Source: Chloroflexota bacterium (GTDB lineage: Bacteria; Chloroflexota; Anaerolineae; VGOG01). Taken from it: a DNA stretch of 60,876 bases. Shown piece after piece: positions 1 to 10,270 of this stretch (the stretch's first letter is position 1; every line of letters begins with the position of its first letter). The DNA is taken from positions 1 through 60,876 of the forward strand of contig JAUWOY010000013.1 of the NCBI GenBank assembly GCA_030611885.1. The letters run 5' to 3'. A program made the translations under genes and the position numbers. The notes beneath the pieces were generated by a model. The model made no database searches and was not told the origin of the DNA. It saw only the letters and a program-made list of their open reading frames with translations.

Positions 1-2
1 CT

Positions 3-887
3 GCTACTCCAACCTCAACAGGCACACCAATTAACACACCAACCATAACACCGACAGCGACTAGCACCTCCACGTCCACGCCAACTAGGACGCCGATCAT
101 TACTGCCACTCCAACCTCAACAGGCACACCAACCAACACACCAACCAGAACACCGACGCCAACTCCTACCTTGACACCTGGTCACTATGAAGTGTACCTC
201 CCCTTGATCAGGAAGAGCCCTCCTGCTCCCACACCTACGCCAACCTACACTGCTACGCCAACTATCACACCGACGCGGAAACCTGCACCAACCAGTACCC
301 CAACGCTATTGCCTTCCGATCAACTCATCATCAACTGCGGTTTTGAGACGGACGAAGCCTGGGTGTTTGGCGAGACCTCTCGCCCGGCCGCTTACACCAC
401 AGAGGACGCACACTGGGGCGCTCGCTCTGTGCGTCTGGGCATCAAGCCCCCAACCACCGACGCCTATAGCTGGTCTTCAGTGCGCCAACGTATTACGATC
501 CCTGCCAACGCTGCAATCGCTACCCTTTCCTTCTGGTACAAGCCTTTCACCGAGTGCACCTATCGGAATAACTGGCAACAGTTCGATTGGAGTGACTTCA
601 GCGTGGATCAGCCTGGTCAGATTCCGCCCGACAGGAACCCGAGCAGTTGGGCTTCGTGTGACTGGCAGCAGGCCCTTATCCTTGCCGATGATTTCCCAAA
701 CCCCGCCATACTGGCCACAGTGATGAACATCAATTCCAACAGTGGCGTGTGGACTCACCAAACCTTCGACCTCATGCCTTTCGCCGGGCAGACGGTGTGG
801 GTTTACTTCAACGTCTATAACGATGGGTGGGGCTACAGGAGAACCTGGATGTACGTGGACGATGCTTCGGTAATGGTATACTACTGA
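3..887 (+). CDS. Secreted Thr/Pro-linker surface protein, 5' truncated
   Basis: The frame is open from the left edge, so the true start lies outside. The first ~56 codons are Thr/Pro-rich and contain a 34-codon unit repeated in DNA (similar sequence at 6-55 and 108-157). The motif HYEVYLPLI follows (a hydrophobic YLPLI-type signature common in secreted Chloroflexota proteins), then a second Thr/Pro linker and a ~180-residue globular module from INCGFETDEAW to MYVDDASVMVYY, rich in Trp and Tyr. That layout resembles beta-sandwich carbohydrate-binding or MAM-like modules, but I cannot name the family. Extracellular location is inferred from the linkers. The only start codon inside the frame is a TTG at 171 without a ribosome site, so I treat the gene as partial. 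A terminator follows at 914-948. Confidence 0.75.
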   Translation, partial: ATPTSTGTPINTPTITPTATSTSTSTPTRTPIITATPTSTGTPTNTPTRTPTPTPTLTPGHYEVYLPLIRKSPPAPTPTPTYTATPTITPTRKPAPTSTPTLLPSDQLIINCGFETDEAWVFGETSRPAAYTTEDAHWGARSVRLGIKPPTTDAYSWSSVRQRITIPANAAIATLSFWYKPFTECTYRNNWQQFDWSDFSVDQPGQIPPDRNPSSWASCDWQQALILADDFPNPAILATVMNINSNSGVWTHQTFDLMPFAGQTVWVYFNVYNDGWGYRRTWMYVDDASVMVYY

Positions 888-913
888 GCAGCGCTAACTC
901 TGACGGGGGAAGT

Positions 914-948
914 AGCCGAGTTGGACAACCCCAGCTCGGCTCTTCTCT
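914..948 (+). terminator. Rho-independent terminator of the secreted protein gene
   Basis: An 11-bp stem (914-924 with 931-941, one G-T pair) with a 6-base loop is followed by a pyrimidine-rich tail. It lies 27 bases after the stop codon and before the dnaK-operon promoter. Confidence 0.6.
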
Positions 949-959
949 TGCCACCAAAA

Positions 960-1015
960 CTCTAACAAAACTCTAACACTCCTCTAGCGTTATTCTAACA
1001 CAACTGTGGTAGAAT
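960..1015 (+). promoter_or_regulatory. Four phased 11-bp direct repeats plus -10 box before the dnaK operon
   Basis: Four consecutive 11-bp units start at 960, 971, 982 and 993 (CTCTAACAAAA, CTCTAACACTC, CTCTAGCGTTA, TTCTAACACAA), core CTCTAACA. A -10 box TAGAAT is at 1010-1015 with no good -35 box; the -35 position (987-992) lies across the third repeat. Direct repeats with 11-bp spacing that replace the -35 are typical of sites for PhoB/OmpR-type winged-helix activators. This is therefore probably an activated promoter for the Cys-rich protein gene and dnaK. No CIRCE or HAIR heat-shock operator is visible. Confidence 0.6.
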
Positions 1016-1048
1016 ATGGGCAAACCATCAGGGGAAGGAGCGGCAAGC

Positions 1049-1249
1049 ATGAGAGCGGTCTGCGCCAACTGCGGCATCGAGTTCAACTGGCAACCGACTA
1101 TCGTGGATGGGCTGGCCTATTGCTGCATCGGCTGCAGCCAGGGCGGGCCGTGTACCTGCGACTACGGCAATCTGCCGCAGCCAGACGATCCCACGGCTCT
1201 GGCGTCCGTTCCCCAAGACGATAATCAAGAAGAGGAGTGTAAAACATGA
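1049..1249 (+). CDS. Small Cys-rich putative zinc-binding protein
   Basis: A 66-residue protein with Cys pattern C-x2-C (5, 8), CC-x2-C (25, 26, 29) and C-x-C (35, 37, in GGPCTCDY), followed by an acidic tail. The pattern suggests a metal site, as in small metallothionein-like or zinc-ribbon proteins; I cannot assign a family with certainty. I chose the ATG at 1049 because GGAAGGAG lies 8 bases upstream; the in-frame ATG at 1016 falls directly on the -10 box and would have no leader. Its stop overlaps the dnaK start (ATGA), so the two are translationally coupled. It may respond to the same stress signal as DnaK, for example by sensing or buffering metal; that is inference. Confidence 0.6.
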   Translation: MRAVCANCGIEFNWQPTIVDGLAYCCIGCSQGGPCTCDYGNLPQPDDPTALASVPQDDNQEEECKT

Positions 1250-3123
1250 GCAAGATTGTTGGTATTGATCTAGGAACGACGAACTCCGTCATCGCAGTAC
1301 TGGAAGGCGGCGACGCGACGGTTATCCCCACGGCTGAGGGGGGACGGCTCTGCCCCTCGGTGGTGGCTTTCACCAGGACGGGCGAGCGACTGGTGGGCCA
1401 GGTGGCTAAGCGCCAGGCTACGGTTAACCCTGACAACACCGTTTTCTCCATCAAGCGCCTGATGGGGCGGCGCTACGACGATCCAGAGGTGGAAAAAGCT
1501 AAGAAGATACTGCCCTACCAGATCGTGGAAGGGCCAGCGGGCGATGCTCGCGTCCACATTCCGGTCACGGGCAAGACCTATACCCCCCAGGAGATCTCGG
1601 CCATGATCCTCCAGAAGCTGAAGAGGGACGCTGAGAGCTACCTGGGCGAGCAGGTCAGGCAGGCGGTGATCACGGTGCCGGCCTACTTCAACGACTCCCA
1701 GCGCCAGGCCACCAAGGACGCCGGCAGGATAGCCGGTCTGGAGGTGCTGCGCATCGTCAACGAGCCCACCGCCTCGTCCCTGGCCTACGGACTGGACAAA
1801 AAGGAGCTGGAAACCATCCTGGTCTTCGACCTGGGCGGCGGCACTTTCGATGTCTCTATCCTGGAGGTGGGCGAAGGGGTGGTGGAGGTCAAGTCCACCA
1901 GCGGCGATACTTTCCTGGGCGGCGATGACTGGGATCAGCGGATAGCGGACTACGTCGCCGATGAGTTCAAGAAGGATCAAGGCATTGATCTGCGCCAGGA
2001 TCGCCAGGCCCTGCAACGGCTTAGAGAGGCAGCGGAGAAGGCCAAGGTCGAGCTCTCCACCGTGACGGAGACGGAGATCAACCTGCCCTTCATCACTGCC
2101 GACGCCTCGGGTCCCAAGCACCTCCAGATGAAGCTGACCCGGGCCAAGCTGGAGCAGCTCACCGATGACCTGGTGCAGCGCTGCCGCGGTCCCTTCGAGC
2201 AAGCTCTGTCCGACGCCGGCCTCCGAGCCAGCGAAATCAAAGAGGTCGTGCTGGTGGGCGGCGCTACCCGCATGCCCATGATCCAAGACCTGATCAGGGG
2301 GCTTACCGGCGGCAAGGAGCCTCACAAGGGGGTCAATCCCGACGAGGTGGTGGCTGCGGGAGCTGGCTTGCAGGCGGGCGTGCTGAGCGGCGAGGTTACG
2401 GACGTGCTGCTGCTGGACGTGACGCCGTTGACCCTGGGCCTGGAGACCCTGGGCGCCGTGAGGACAGCCCTCATCGAGCGCAACACCACCATCCCCGTGC
2501 GGAAGAGCGAGATCTTCTCCACCGCCGCGGATGGTCAGACGGCAGTGGACATCCACGTGCTGCAGGGCGAGCGATCTATGGCCGCCGACAACATCACCCT
2601 GGGCCGCTTCCGGCTGGAGGGCATCCCTCCCGCGCCACGGGGCATGCCGCAGATCGAGGTGACTTTCGATATTGACGCTAACGGCATCCTGAACGTCGCG
2701 GCCCAGGACAAAGCCACGGGGCGGGAGCAGAGGATAACCATCACCGCCTCCACCAACCTTTCCAAGAATGATGTGGAGAACATGGTGGGGCAAGCCCGCC
2801 AGCACGCGGCCGAGGACCAGCGGCAGCGCGAGTTGGCCGATGCCCGCAACCAGGCCGACAGCCTGGCTTATCAGATGGAAAAGACCCTGCGAGAGGCTGG
2901 CGATAAAGTCTCCGATGCCGACCGTCAGGCCATCGAGAGCAAGATCAATGAGCTGCGCCAGGCTATGCAAAGCGATGACGTCGCGCGCATCCGCCGGGTC
3001 ACGGAGGAGCTGAAGCAAGCCAGCTACGCCATGTCTCAGCAGATGTACGGCCAGCCGCAGGGTCAATATCAAACTGGCTCTGGGGATGAAGGCGTGGTGG
3101 AGGGCGAGTTCCGGGAGATGTAG
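1246..3123 (+). CDS. dnaK: Chaperone DnaK (Hsp70)
   Basis: A 625-residue Hsp70 of normal length. It begins [22 protein letters not shown] (phosphate-binding loop 1), has [14 protein letters not shown], the [12 protein letters not shown] phosphate 2 motif and the [11 protein letters not shown] adenosine motif, then the substrate-binding domain ([13 protein letters not shown]) and a helical lid. The C-terminus is GEGV-like ([11 protein letters not shown]) rather than the proteobacterial EEV-type ending. It is an ATP-dependent cytosolic chaperone working with GrpE (next gene) and DnaJ; no dnaJ is in this window. It is coupled to the upstream Cys-rich gene by a 4-base overlap, with AGGAG 9 bases before the ATG. 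Confidence 0.97.
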   Translation: MSKIVGIDLGTTNSVIAVLEGGDATVIPTAEGGRLCPSVVAFTRTGERLVGQVAKRQATVNPDNTVFSIKRLMGRRYDDPEVEKAKKILPYQIVEGPAGDARVHIPVTGKTYTPQEISAMILQKLKRDAESYLGEQVRQAVITVPAYFNDSQRQATKDAGRIAGLEVLRIVNEPTASSLAYGLDKKELETILVFDLGGGTFDVSILEVGEGVVEVKSTSGDTFLGGDDWDQRIADYVADEFKKDQGIDLRQDRQALQRLREAAEKAKVELSTVTETEINLPFITADASGPKHLQMKLTRAKLEQLTDDLVQRCRGPFEQALSDAGLRASEIKEVVLVGGATRMPMIQDLIRGLTGGKEPHKGVNPDEVVAAGAGLQAGVLSGEVTDVLLLDVTPLTLGLETLGAVRTALIERNTTIPVRKSEIFSTAADGQTAVDIHVLQGERSMAADNITLGRFRLEGIPPAPRGMPQIEVTFDIDANGILNVAAQDKATGREQRITITASTNLSKNDVENMVGQARQHAAEDQRQRELADARNQADSLAYQMEKTLREAGDKVSDADRQAIESKINELRQAMQSDDVARIRRVTEELKQASYAMSQQMYGQPQGQYQTGSGDEGVVEGEFREM

Positions 3124-3126
3124 ATG

Positions 3127-3182
3127 ACGTGAAACGTGAAGACGTGATGCGTGAAAAGCAATTCTCGCTTCACGTTTCACGC
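3127..3182. repeat. Palindromic repeat between dnaK and grpE
   Basis: A 15-bp arm at 3127-3141 pairs with 3168-3182 (14 of 15), built from repeated CGTGAA/TTCACG units. It lies wholly between the two genes and could act as an mRNA hairpin that tunes dnaK versus grpE levels, or be a small mobile palindrome. Confidence 0.6.
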
Positions 3183-3204
3183 TTCACAGCGAGGTCACAA
3201 GGTT

Positions 3205-3744
3205 ATGACTGACAAAAACGGGAAGAAGGTGCGGATAGCGGTCACGTCGCAGGAGAGCAAGGCTGATCAGGATGAGTTGGATGCCATCCGCCAGGAAGCG
3301 GCTGAGTATAAAGACAAGTACCTGCGGGCAGCAGCCGAAGTGGAGAACACCAGGAAGCGGCTGGAGCGCCGCTACGCTGGTCAGGCCGAGGAGGAGAAGA
3401 AGCGCCTTCTACGCAACTTCCTGACGGTGGCCGATAATCTGGAACGGGCCCTGGCTCACTCTGATCGCCCCCCCTCAATCCCCCCCGACTCGCAGGGGGG
3501 AAGTCTCCGCGCTGGGGTAAAGCTCACTTATCAAGAGCTGCAACGTCTGCTGAGCCAGGAGGGTGTGGAACCCCTGGAAGCTATAGGTCATCCCTTTGAT
3601 CCCTATTATCACGAGGCAGTGGTTACAGTAGCGAGTGATGACGACGAGGAAACAGTGGTGGAAGAAAGGCAGAAAGGCTATCTGTATCGTGGACAACTCC
3701 TCCGCCCAGCAAAGGTGGAGGTAGCTGTCCCGGCACCAGAGTGA
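3205..3744 (+). CDS. grpE: Nucleotide exchange factor GrpE
   Basis: A 179-residue GrpE: basic N-terminal tail, long coiled coil (EYKDKYLRAAAEVENTRKRLER), conserved NFLTVADNLERAL, then the beta domain with GVEPLEAIGHPFDPYYHEAV and a C-terminal YRGQLLRPAKVEV. It releases ADP from DnaK. I chose ATG 3205 (GAGGT 9 bases upstream); an upstream in-frame start at 3151 is inside the palindromic repeat. Between the coiled coil and the beta domain sits an unusual Pro/Gly-rich stretch, RPPSIPPDSQGGS, encoded by a C-run/G-run palindrome (see 3466-3506). The family usually has only a short variable loop there. Confidence 0.95.
   Translation: MTDKNGKKVRIAVTSQESKADQDELDAIRQEAAEYKDKYLRAAAEVENTRKRLERRYAGQAEEEKKRLLRNFLTVADNLERALAHSDRPPSIPPDSQGGSLRAGVKLTYQELQRLLSQEGVEPLEAIGHPFDPYYHEAVVTVASDDDEETVVEERQKGYLYRGQLLRPAKVEVAVPAPE
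3466..3506. repeat. Palindromic insert inside grpE
   Basis: A C-rich run, a short spacer and a G-run form a palindrome that is read in frame as a Pro/Ser/Gly peptide in the loop between the GrpE coiled coil and beta domain. It has the look of a small repeat that landed inside a gene without breaking the frame. Confidence 0.5.
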
Positions 3745-3840
3745 GAAACCAGGTTTTTCCCTATCAAAGCAAGCAGCTCGTTGCTTTTGGGGCTTCCTGA
3801 GGCACGAGAAGATGTCCTGGCAACCAAAAACCTGGTTTCT
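3744..3840. mobile_element. MITE-like element, family A, copy 1
   Basis: A 97-bp element with perfect 15-bp inverted ends (AGAAACCAGGTTTTT at 3744-3758; its complement at 3826-3840). It starts on the last base of the grpE stop codon. The interior shares GCAAGCAG, GTTGC and CACGAGAAG-type blocks with copies at 14951-15050 and 17064-17162. It encodes nothing. Confidence 0.8.
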
Positions 3841-3865
3841 GATCCCTACGGAGAAAAGAGGCCCG

Positions 3866-5233
3866 ATGAAAACAAACAAACGAAATGCGCGCTACATCCT
3901 GCTAGCGGCTCTGATGGTTTTGAGCCTGACCCTCCCAAGTTGCAGCTTCACCACCTGGCCCAGCAGATTGGCGGGTAAGGTGGAAGAACTGGCAACAAAG
4001 GTGGCCCCAGAAGTCGTCGAGGTCGAGAGGCCAGTGGTCAAGACCGTGGTGGTCGAGAAAGAGGTGCCCGTCGAGGTCGAAGTCACCAGGATCGTGGAGG
4101 TGGAAAAAGAAGTGTTAGTCACGCCCACTCCCATCCCCCTGGCAATCTCCACGCCTACCTTGCCGGCTGAGACCCCGCCCCCCGCCACGTGGGATGAGTT
4201 GGACGTAGAATCCCAGATCCTGACCGAGGTGTACCGCAAGGTGAACCCCTCGGTGGTCAACGTGACCAACCTGGCCCGGCTGGAATTGTTCGCTGAAGAG
4301 GAAGTCATCCCCCAGGGAGAAGGGTCAGGATTCATGTGGGATGACCAGGGGCATATCGTCACCAACGCCCACGTGGTGGAGGGCGCTGACGAGGTGCAGA
4401 TCACCCTGTACGATGGCCTCACCCTGCCGGCCCAGGTGGTGGGTGTGGATCCGGACAGCGATCTGGCAGTGGTCAAGATTGATCCCCAGGGCCTGGAGCT
4501 GCGGCCGGTGGAACTGGGCGATATTGATGATATAGTGGTAGGCCAGCGGGCGATCGCTATTGGCAATCCCTTCGGATTCGAAGGCACGTTGACCCAAGGC
4601 ACCGTCAGCGCCATAGGACGCACCATCCCCTCGCTGACAGCCTTCAGCATCCCTGAGGCCATCCAGACCGACGCGGCGATCAACCCTGGCAATTCCGGTG
4701 GGCCGTTGCTCGATTCGCAGGGCCGGTTGATCGGGGTCAACGCCCAGATCAGCTCCGCGGTGCGAGCGAGCGCTGGCGTTGGCTTCGCCGTGCCGGTCAA
4801 TATCGTAAAGCGAGTGGTGCCAATGCTGATCGCCGAAGGGCACTACGACCATGCCTGGCTGGGCATCACCGGGGGCACCTACAACCCGTCCTGGGGCAAG
4901 GCACTCGGCTTTCCCGAGGAGACACGAGGGGCCTACGTCATGGAGGTTGTACCTGAAGGGCCGGCAGGCGAGGCCGGCTTGCAGGCTGGGACAAGGCAGA
5001 CCGATATCTTGCTGTGGTTGAACGAGTTCGAACAGCCAGTCTACCTGGCGGCCGGGGGTGATCTGATCGTGGCCATTGATGATCAGCCGGTCAAGAACTT
5101 CGACGATCTCCTGGTCTACCTGGAACGTTACACTTCGCCCGGCGACCGGGTTGAGCTGACCGTGCTGCGCGACGATGGACAGCAGCAGGCCATCACCGTG
5201 AAATTGGGAAAGAGGCCGCAGCGTACGCGCTGA
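3866..5233 (+). CDS. HtrA/DegP-like trypsin protease lipoprotein with PDZ domain
   Basis: 455 residues. An N-terminal signal ends in a lipobox (SLTLPSC), so the mature protein is probably lipid-anchored outside the membrane. A Val/Glu-rich coiled stretch and a Pro/Thr linker follow. The trypsin-like domain has the complete triad: His in TNAHVV, Asp in DSDLAVV, Ser in GNSGGP. One C-terminal PDZ domain (GAYVMEVVPEGPAGEAGLQAG ... DDQPVKNFDDLL) is present. It degrades or refolds damaged exported proteins. The ATG at 3866 is chosen because it places the signal peptide at the N-terminus; the longer frame from 3812 reads through repeat A. It sits with dnaK, grpE and hsp20 in a stress cluster. Confidence 0.93.
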   Translation: MKTNKRNARYILLAALMVLSLTLPSCSFTTWPSRLAGKVEELATKVAPEVVEVERPVVKTVVVEKEVPVEVEVTRIVEVEKEVLVTPTPIPLAISTPTLPAETPPPATWDELDVESQILTEVYRKVNPSVVNVTNLARLELFAEEEVIPQGEGSGFMWDDQGHIVTNAHVVEGADEVQITLYDGLTLPAQVVGVDPDSDLAVVKIDPQGLELRPVELGDIDDIVVGQRAIAIGNPFGFEGTLTQGTVSAIGRTIPSLTAFSIPEAIQTDAAINPGNSGGPLLDSQGRLIGVNAQISSAVRASAGVGFAVPVNIVKRVVPMLIAEGHYDHAWLGITGGTYNPSWGKALGFPEETRGAYVMEVVPEGPAGEAGLQAGTRQTDILLWLNEFEQPVYLAAGGDLIVAIDDQPVKNFDDLLVYLERYTSPGDRVELTVLRDDGQQQAITVKLGKRPQRTR

Positions 5234-5237
5234 TAAT

Positions 5238-5292
5238 TGATTGGAGGTTGGAAGTTGGAGGTTGGATTGCCAGACCTTCCCACTTCCAATCA
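5238..5292. repeat. Hairpin between htrA-like gene and hsp20
   Basis: Arms 5238-5254 and 5276-5292 (17 bp, imperfect) built from GGAGGTTGGAAGTTGG-type sequence. A similar sequence occurs at 57960-57985. A possible -10 box TACAAT for hsp20 lies just after it (5295-5300), without a convincing -35. Confidence 0.45.
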
Positions 5293-5332
5293 GGTACAAT
5301 TGGGTTGAAAATCTACAAGGAGGTGAACAGTA

Positions 5333-5782
5333 ATGGCTAATTTAGTACGTTGGGAACCCTTCCGGGATTTGATCTCCCTGAGGGAAGCGATGGATCGGCT
5401 GTTTGAGGAGAGCTTCATCCGTCCTCGCATTGGCTGGCCGGCTCCCCTGGGCGTCGGGGCCCTGGCAGTGGACATGTATGAAACTGACCAGGATGTGGTA
5501 ATCAAGAGCTCTGTGCCTGGGGTCAAGGCCGAGGACCTCGACATCACCATCACCGGCGACACGCTGACCATCAAGGGCGAGACCAAGACCGAGGAGAAAG
5601 TCGAGAAAGCCAACTACATCCGCCAGGAGTGCCGCTACGGAGCTTTCTGCCGTTCCCTGACCCTGCCCACCACCATCGTGGCAGAGAAGGCCAAGGCCGA
5701 GTTCGAGAACGGCGTGCTGACCTTGACTCTCCCCAAGGCTGAGGAAGTCAAGCCCAAGACCATCAAAGTCAAAGCCAAGTAA
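5333..5782 (+). CDS. Small heat-shock protein, Hsp20/alpha-crystallin family
   Basis: 149 residues, normal length. A short N-terminal arm (WEPFRDLISLREAMDRLFEE) is followed by an alpha-crystallin domain (DMYETDQDVVIKSSVPGVKAEDLDITITGDTLTIKGE) and the end strand FENGVLTLTLPKAEEVKPKTIKVK, with the IxV/I-like KTIKVK tail. It is an ATP-independent holdase that keeps denatured proteins soluble for DnaK. A near-perfect ribosome site, AAGGAGGTGA, is 6 bases before the ATG, which suggests strong translation. Confidence 0.95.
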   Translation: MANLVRWEPFRDLISLREAMDRLFEESFIRPRIGWPAPLGVGALAVDMYETDQDVVIKSSVPGVKAEDLDITITGDTLTIKGETKTEEKVEKANYIRQECRYGAFCRSLTLPTTIVAEKAKAEFENGVLTLTLPKAEEVKPKTIKVKAK

Positions 5783-5791
5783 CAATGACCA

Positions 5792-5850
5792 ATGCGCCAA
5801 TGACCAAATCCCAATATCTCGAAAGAGGCCGGGATTTGGTCATGGCGCAT
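5792..5850. repeat. Long palindrome between hsp20 and fmdB-like gene
   Basis: A 21-base arm (5792-5812) pairs with 5831-5850 with a single bulge. A T-rich tract follows, so it may serve as the hsp20 terminator, or be a palindromic repeat. Confidence 0.55.
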
Positions 5851-5894
5851 CATCTGTTCTTATTCCCACTAACGAGATTGGAGGAGATGTCCCA

Positions 5895-6140
5895 ATGCCC
5901 GTGTACGAATACGAGTGCCTCGAATGTGGCCTTCACTTCGAACGCCTTCAGAACTACAATGACCCACATGTTGCGCAATGCCCACGAGGCCATCGTAACG
6001 TGCGGCGGGTGTTCTCACCGCCGGCCATCGTCTTCAAAGGCTCCGGCTTCTACGTGACCGACAATCGTAAAGATAGCGGAAGCAACAAGAAGCCAAGCAA
6101 GAAGGAAAAGGCACCTGCGAAGAAAGAAGCCGCCGACTGA
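5895..6140 (+). CDS. FmdB-type zinc ribbon regulatory protein
   Basis: 81 residues. It starts MPVYEYECLECG, the standard opening of FmdB/YfgJ-type zinc ribbons, with C-x2-C (8, 11), a third Cys in QCPRGHRNVRRVF and GSGFYVTD. The second knuckle is CPRGH rather than CxxC, so His may replace a Cys. The Lys-rich tail (KKPSKKEKAPAKKEAA) could bind nucleic acid. The role of the family is poorly known, often described as a transcriptional regulator. GGAGGAG precedes the ATG. Confidence 0.88.
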   Translation: MPVYEYECLECGLHFERLQNYNDPHVAQCPRGHRNVRRVFSPPAIVFKGSGFYVTDNRKDSGSNKKPSKKEKAPAKKEAAD

Positions 6141-6166
6141 GCGCGAAAGTCGGCGGCTTTGTTTTG
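6127..6166 (+). terminator. Terminator overlapping the fmdB-like stop codon
   Basis: A perfect 11-bp GC-rich stem (6127-6137 with 6149-6159), loop of 11, then TGTTTT. The last codons of the gene form the left arm. Confidence 0.85.
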
Positions 6167-6179
6167 CCTCTTGTGCACC

Positions 6180-7367
6180 TTAAAACACCCGACACACCAG
6201 CCCCTTCAAATACTCCGACTCCGGAAAGGTGAGCAGGATCGGGTGGTCGGAGGCCTGGGAGAGCTTTTCGATGATCTGCACGTCGCGGCCGGCGTCAACA
6301 CTGGCGCCGAAGAGCACTTTCTGGAAGAGGTCGGGGCTCACCCGGCCTGAGCAGGAGAAGGTGAAGAGGATGCCGCCAGGGGCGATGATCTGCATGGCCA
6401 GGAGGTTGATGTCCTTGTAGCCCCGGCAGGCCGATTGCACCTGATGCTGGGAGTAGGCGAATTTCGGCGGGTCGAGGATGATCAGGTCAAAGGTCCGCCC
6501 CTGATCACGATACCCCCGCAGCACCTGGAAAACGTCCCCTGCTACGTACTCGTCGTCGCGGTCAGTGAAGCCGTTGAGAGCCACGTTGCGCCGGGCCAGC
6601 TCCAGGGCCTCGGCCGAGGACTCGACGTTGGTGATGCGCCCCGCCCCGGCTGCGGCGGCGTAGACGGCGAAAGCCCCCGTGTAGGCGAAGCAGTTGAGCA
6701 CCTCCTTGCCTCGACAGTACCTGGCCAGCTTTTGACGGTTCTCGCGCTGGTCGAGATAGAAGCCGGTTTTGTGCCCCGTTTTTATGTCCACCAAAAAGCG
6801 ACGACCGTTCTCCGTCACCTCCACCAGCTCCGGCGGCTCCTCCCCATGCAGCAGGCCGCTGACCTGAGCCAATCCCTCTTTCTTCCGCACCTCCACATCG
6901 CTACGCTCGTAGATGCCCCTGGGCTTCAGCGAATCAGCCAACAGGCTGACCAATTCAACTTTCCAACGCTCGATCCCCAGGGTAAGAAACTGGGCCACCA
7001 GGTAATCGCCGTAGCGATCGAGAACCAGGCCGGGCAAGAGGTCGGATTCGGCGTTGACCAGGCGGCAGGCGTCGGTGGATGGATCATCGGCCAGGGCCTG
7101 CCGGCTGGCGACAGCCTGCTTCAGCCGGCGTCTCCAGAAGTCGCCTCCGATGACTTCGCCCTCGTCCCAGGTGAGGAGACGAACCGTTATCTGAGAGCGG
7201 CGGTTCAGGTAGCCCTGGGCCAGGAAGCGCCCCCGGTAGTCGGCTACCACTACCACTTCCCCGTCGGCGACCTCCCCCTCGATGCGCTTGATGGCTCCGG
7301 AGAAGATCCAGGGATGTCGGTTCAGCACCGGCTTCTCCCGCCCTCGTTTTAGGATAACTTGTGCCAT
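6180..7367 (-). CDS. rlmI: 23S rRNA m5C methyltransferase, RlmI family
   Basis: 395 residues, the same length as E. coli RlmI. The N-terminal PUA domain (LKRGREKPVLNRHPWIFSGAI) and the EEHG-like beta hairpin region are followed by a Rossmann methyltransferase domain: VDIKTGHKTGFYLDQRENR, SAM loop VLNCFAYTGAFAVYAA, catalytic motif LDPPKFA and TFSCSGRVSPDLFQ. It transfers a methyl group from SAM to a cytosine of 23S rRNA. ATG 7367 is chosen (GAGGA upstream), 7 bases after the GNAT stop, so it is the second gene of an operon. Confidence 0.92.
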   Translation of the reverse strand: MAQVILKRGREKPVLNRHPWIFSGAIKRIEGEVADGEVVVVADYRGRFLAQGYLNRRSQITVRLLTWDEGEVIGGDFWRRRLKQAVASRQALADDPSTDACRLVNAESDLLPGLVLDRYGDYLVAQFLTLGIERWKVELVSLLADSLKPRGIYERSDVEVRKKEGLAQVSGLLHGEEPPELVEVTENGRRFLVDIKTGHKTGFYLDQRENRQKLARYCRGKEVLNCFAYTGAFAVYAAAAGAGRITNVESSAEALELARRNVALNGFTDRDDEYVAGDVFQVLRGYRDQGRTFDLIILDPPKFAYSQHQVQSACRGYKDINLLAMQIIAPGGILFTFSCSGRVSPDLFQKVLFGASVDAGRDVQIIEKLSQASDHPILLTFPESEYLKGLVCRVF

Positions 7368-7374
7368 GTCATCC

Positions 7375-7926
7375 TCATCTCGGCGTAAACGGCCATTGCA
7401 GTTGCACACAGATTGCCCGCCAGCGTTCCGGCACCTCCGGCGTACACAGAAAAGGCATGTACCCCAGCTTCAGGTAGGTTTTCAACGCCGGCAGCCGATA
7501 GTCCTCGGTATAAAGATGGATGGGGCGGCACCCGGCTTCGATGAACCGCGCCGTGACAGCGGCAGAGACGGCCATACCCAATCCCTTGCCAGCGTGGGCA
7601 GGGTCACCGGCCAGCCAACCCAGCTCACCGCCAGAGGGATACACCTCTGAGCGCAGGGCCATGGCAGTGGCCACGATCTCGCTGCTTTCCTTATGGATGG
7701 CCATAAACCAGCCCTCTGGCAGAATTCTTGGGAGCCAAGGCTGCAACACCTCTTCATTCCACCCTGGCCATCCGGACAGTTTCATGATCTGGTAAAAGCG
7801 GAGTTCATCCCCCTGTTGATACGTGCGCAATGTATATCCAGAAGGCAACTGCACAGCAGGCGGAGCGTTCAGCAAATGCTCAGGCCACATCATCTGTAAT
7901 TGCGTATAGGATTCATTCTCGCTCAA
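7375..7926 (-). CDS. GNAT family N-acetyltransferase
   Basis: 183 residues. One GNAT fold with the acetyl-CoA pyrophosphate loop in PAHAGKGLGMAVSAAV (Q/RxxGxG/A type) and the beta4/beta5 pattern GWLAGDP ... IHLYTEDYRLPALKTYLKLGYMP. The substrate cannot be read from sequence. The start is a TTG at 7926 with GGAG 6 bases before it; the internal ATGs at residues 12-13 have no ribosome site. It is followed directly by rlmI. Confidence 0.85.
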   Translation of the reverse strand: MSENESYTQLQMMWPEHLLNAPPAVQLPSGYTLRTYQQGDELRFYQIMKLSGWPGWNEEVLQPWLPRILPEGWFMAIHKESSEIVATAMALRSEVYPSGGELGWLAGDPAHAGKGLGMAVSAAVTARFIEAGCRPIHLYTEDYRLPALKTYLKLGYMPFLCTPEVPERWRAICVQLQWPFTPR

Positions 7927-7985
7927 TTTTGTCTCCGAACCGAGAAGGCCGGCCAGCTTGTGCGGGAGATGCTCAGGTCAGCGCC

Positions 7986-10165
<2,180 letters not shown>

Positions 10166-10167
10166 AA

Positions 10168-10205
10168 AACGAGGTAACGAGTACCTTGTTACTCATTACC
10201 TCGTT
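10168..10205. repeat. Hairpin between divergent ligA and membrane protein genes
   Basis: 16-base arms (10168-10183 and 10190-10205, one mismatch) with loop CCTTGT, directly upstream of the ligA -35 box and 31 bases before the opposite -35. It could be an operator or a short palindromic repeat. Confidence 0.5.
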
Positions 10206-10235
10206 CCTCATCCCTTCGTCACCAAGCCCCCTCGT

Positions 10236-10264
10236 TTGACAAAAACACAGGATAGCTATAGAAT
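10236..10264 (+). promoter_or_regulatory. Promoter giving a probable leaderless mRNA
   Basis: -35 TTGACA (10236-10241), 17-bp spacer, -10 TAGAAT (10259-10264). The expected start of transcription, 7 bases on, is the A of the ATG at 10271, so there is no room for a ribosome site. Confidence 0.75.
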
Positions 10265-10270
10265 GAGCCT

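Noticed and set aside
1270..3180. A 636-codon open frame antisense to dnaK
   Set aside because: It mirrors dnaK over its whole length, has no ribosome site and no recognisable domain; long antisense frames are expected in GC-rich genes.
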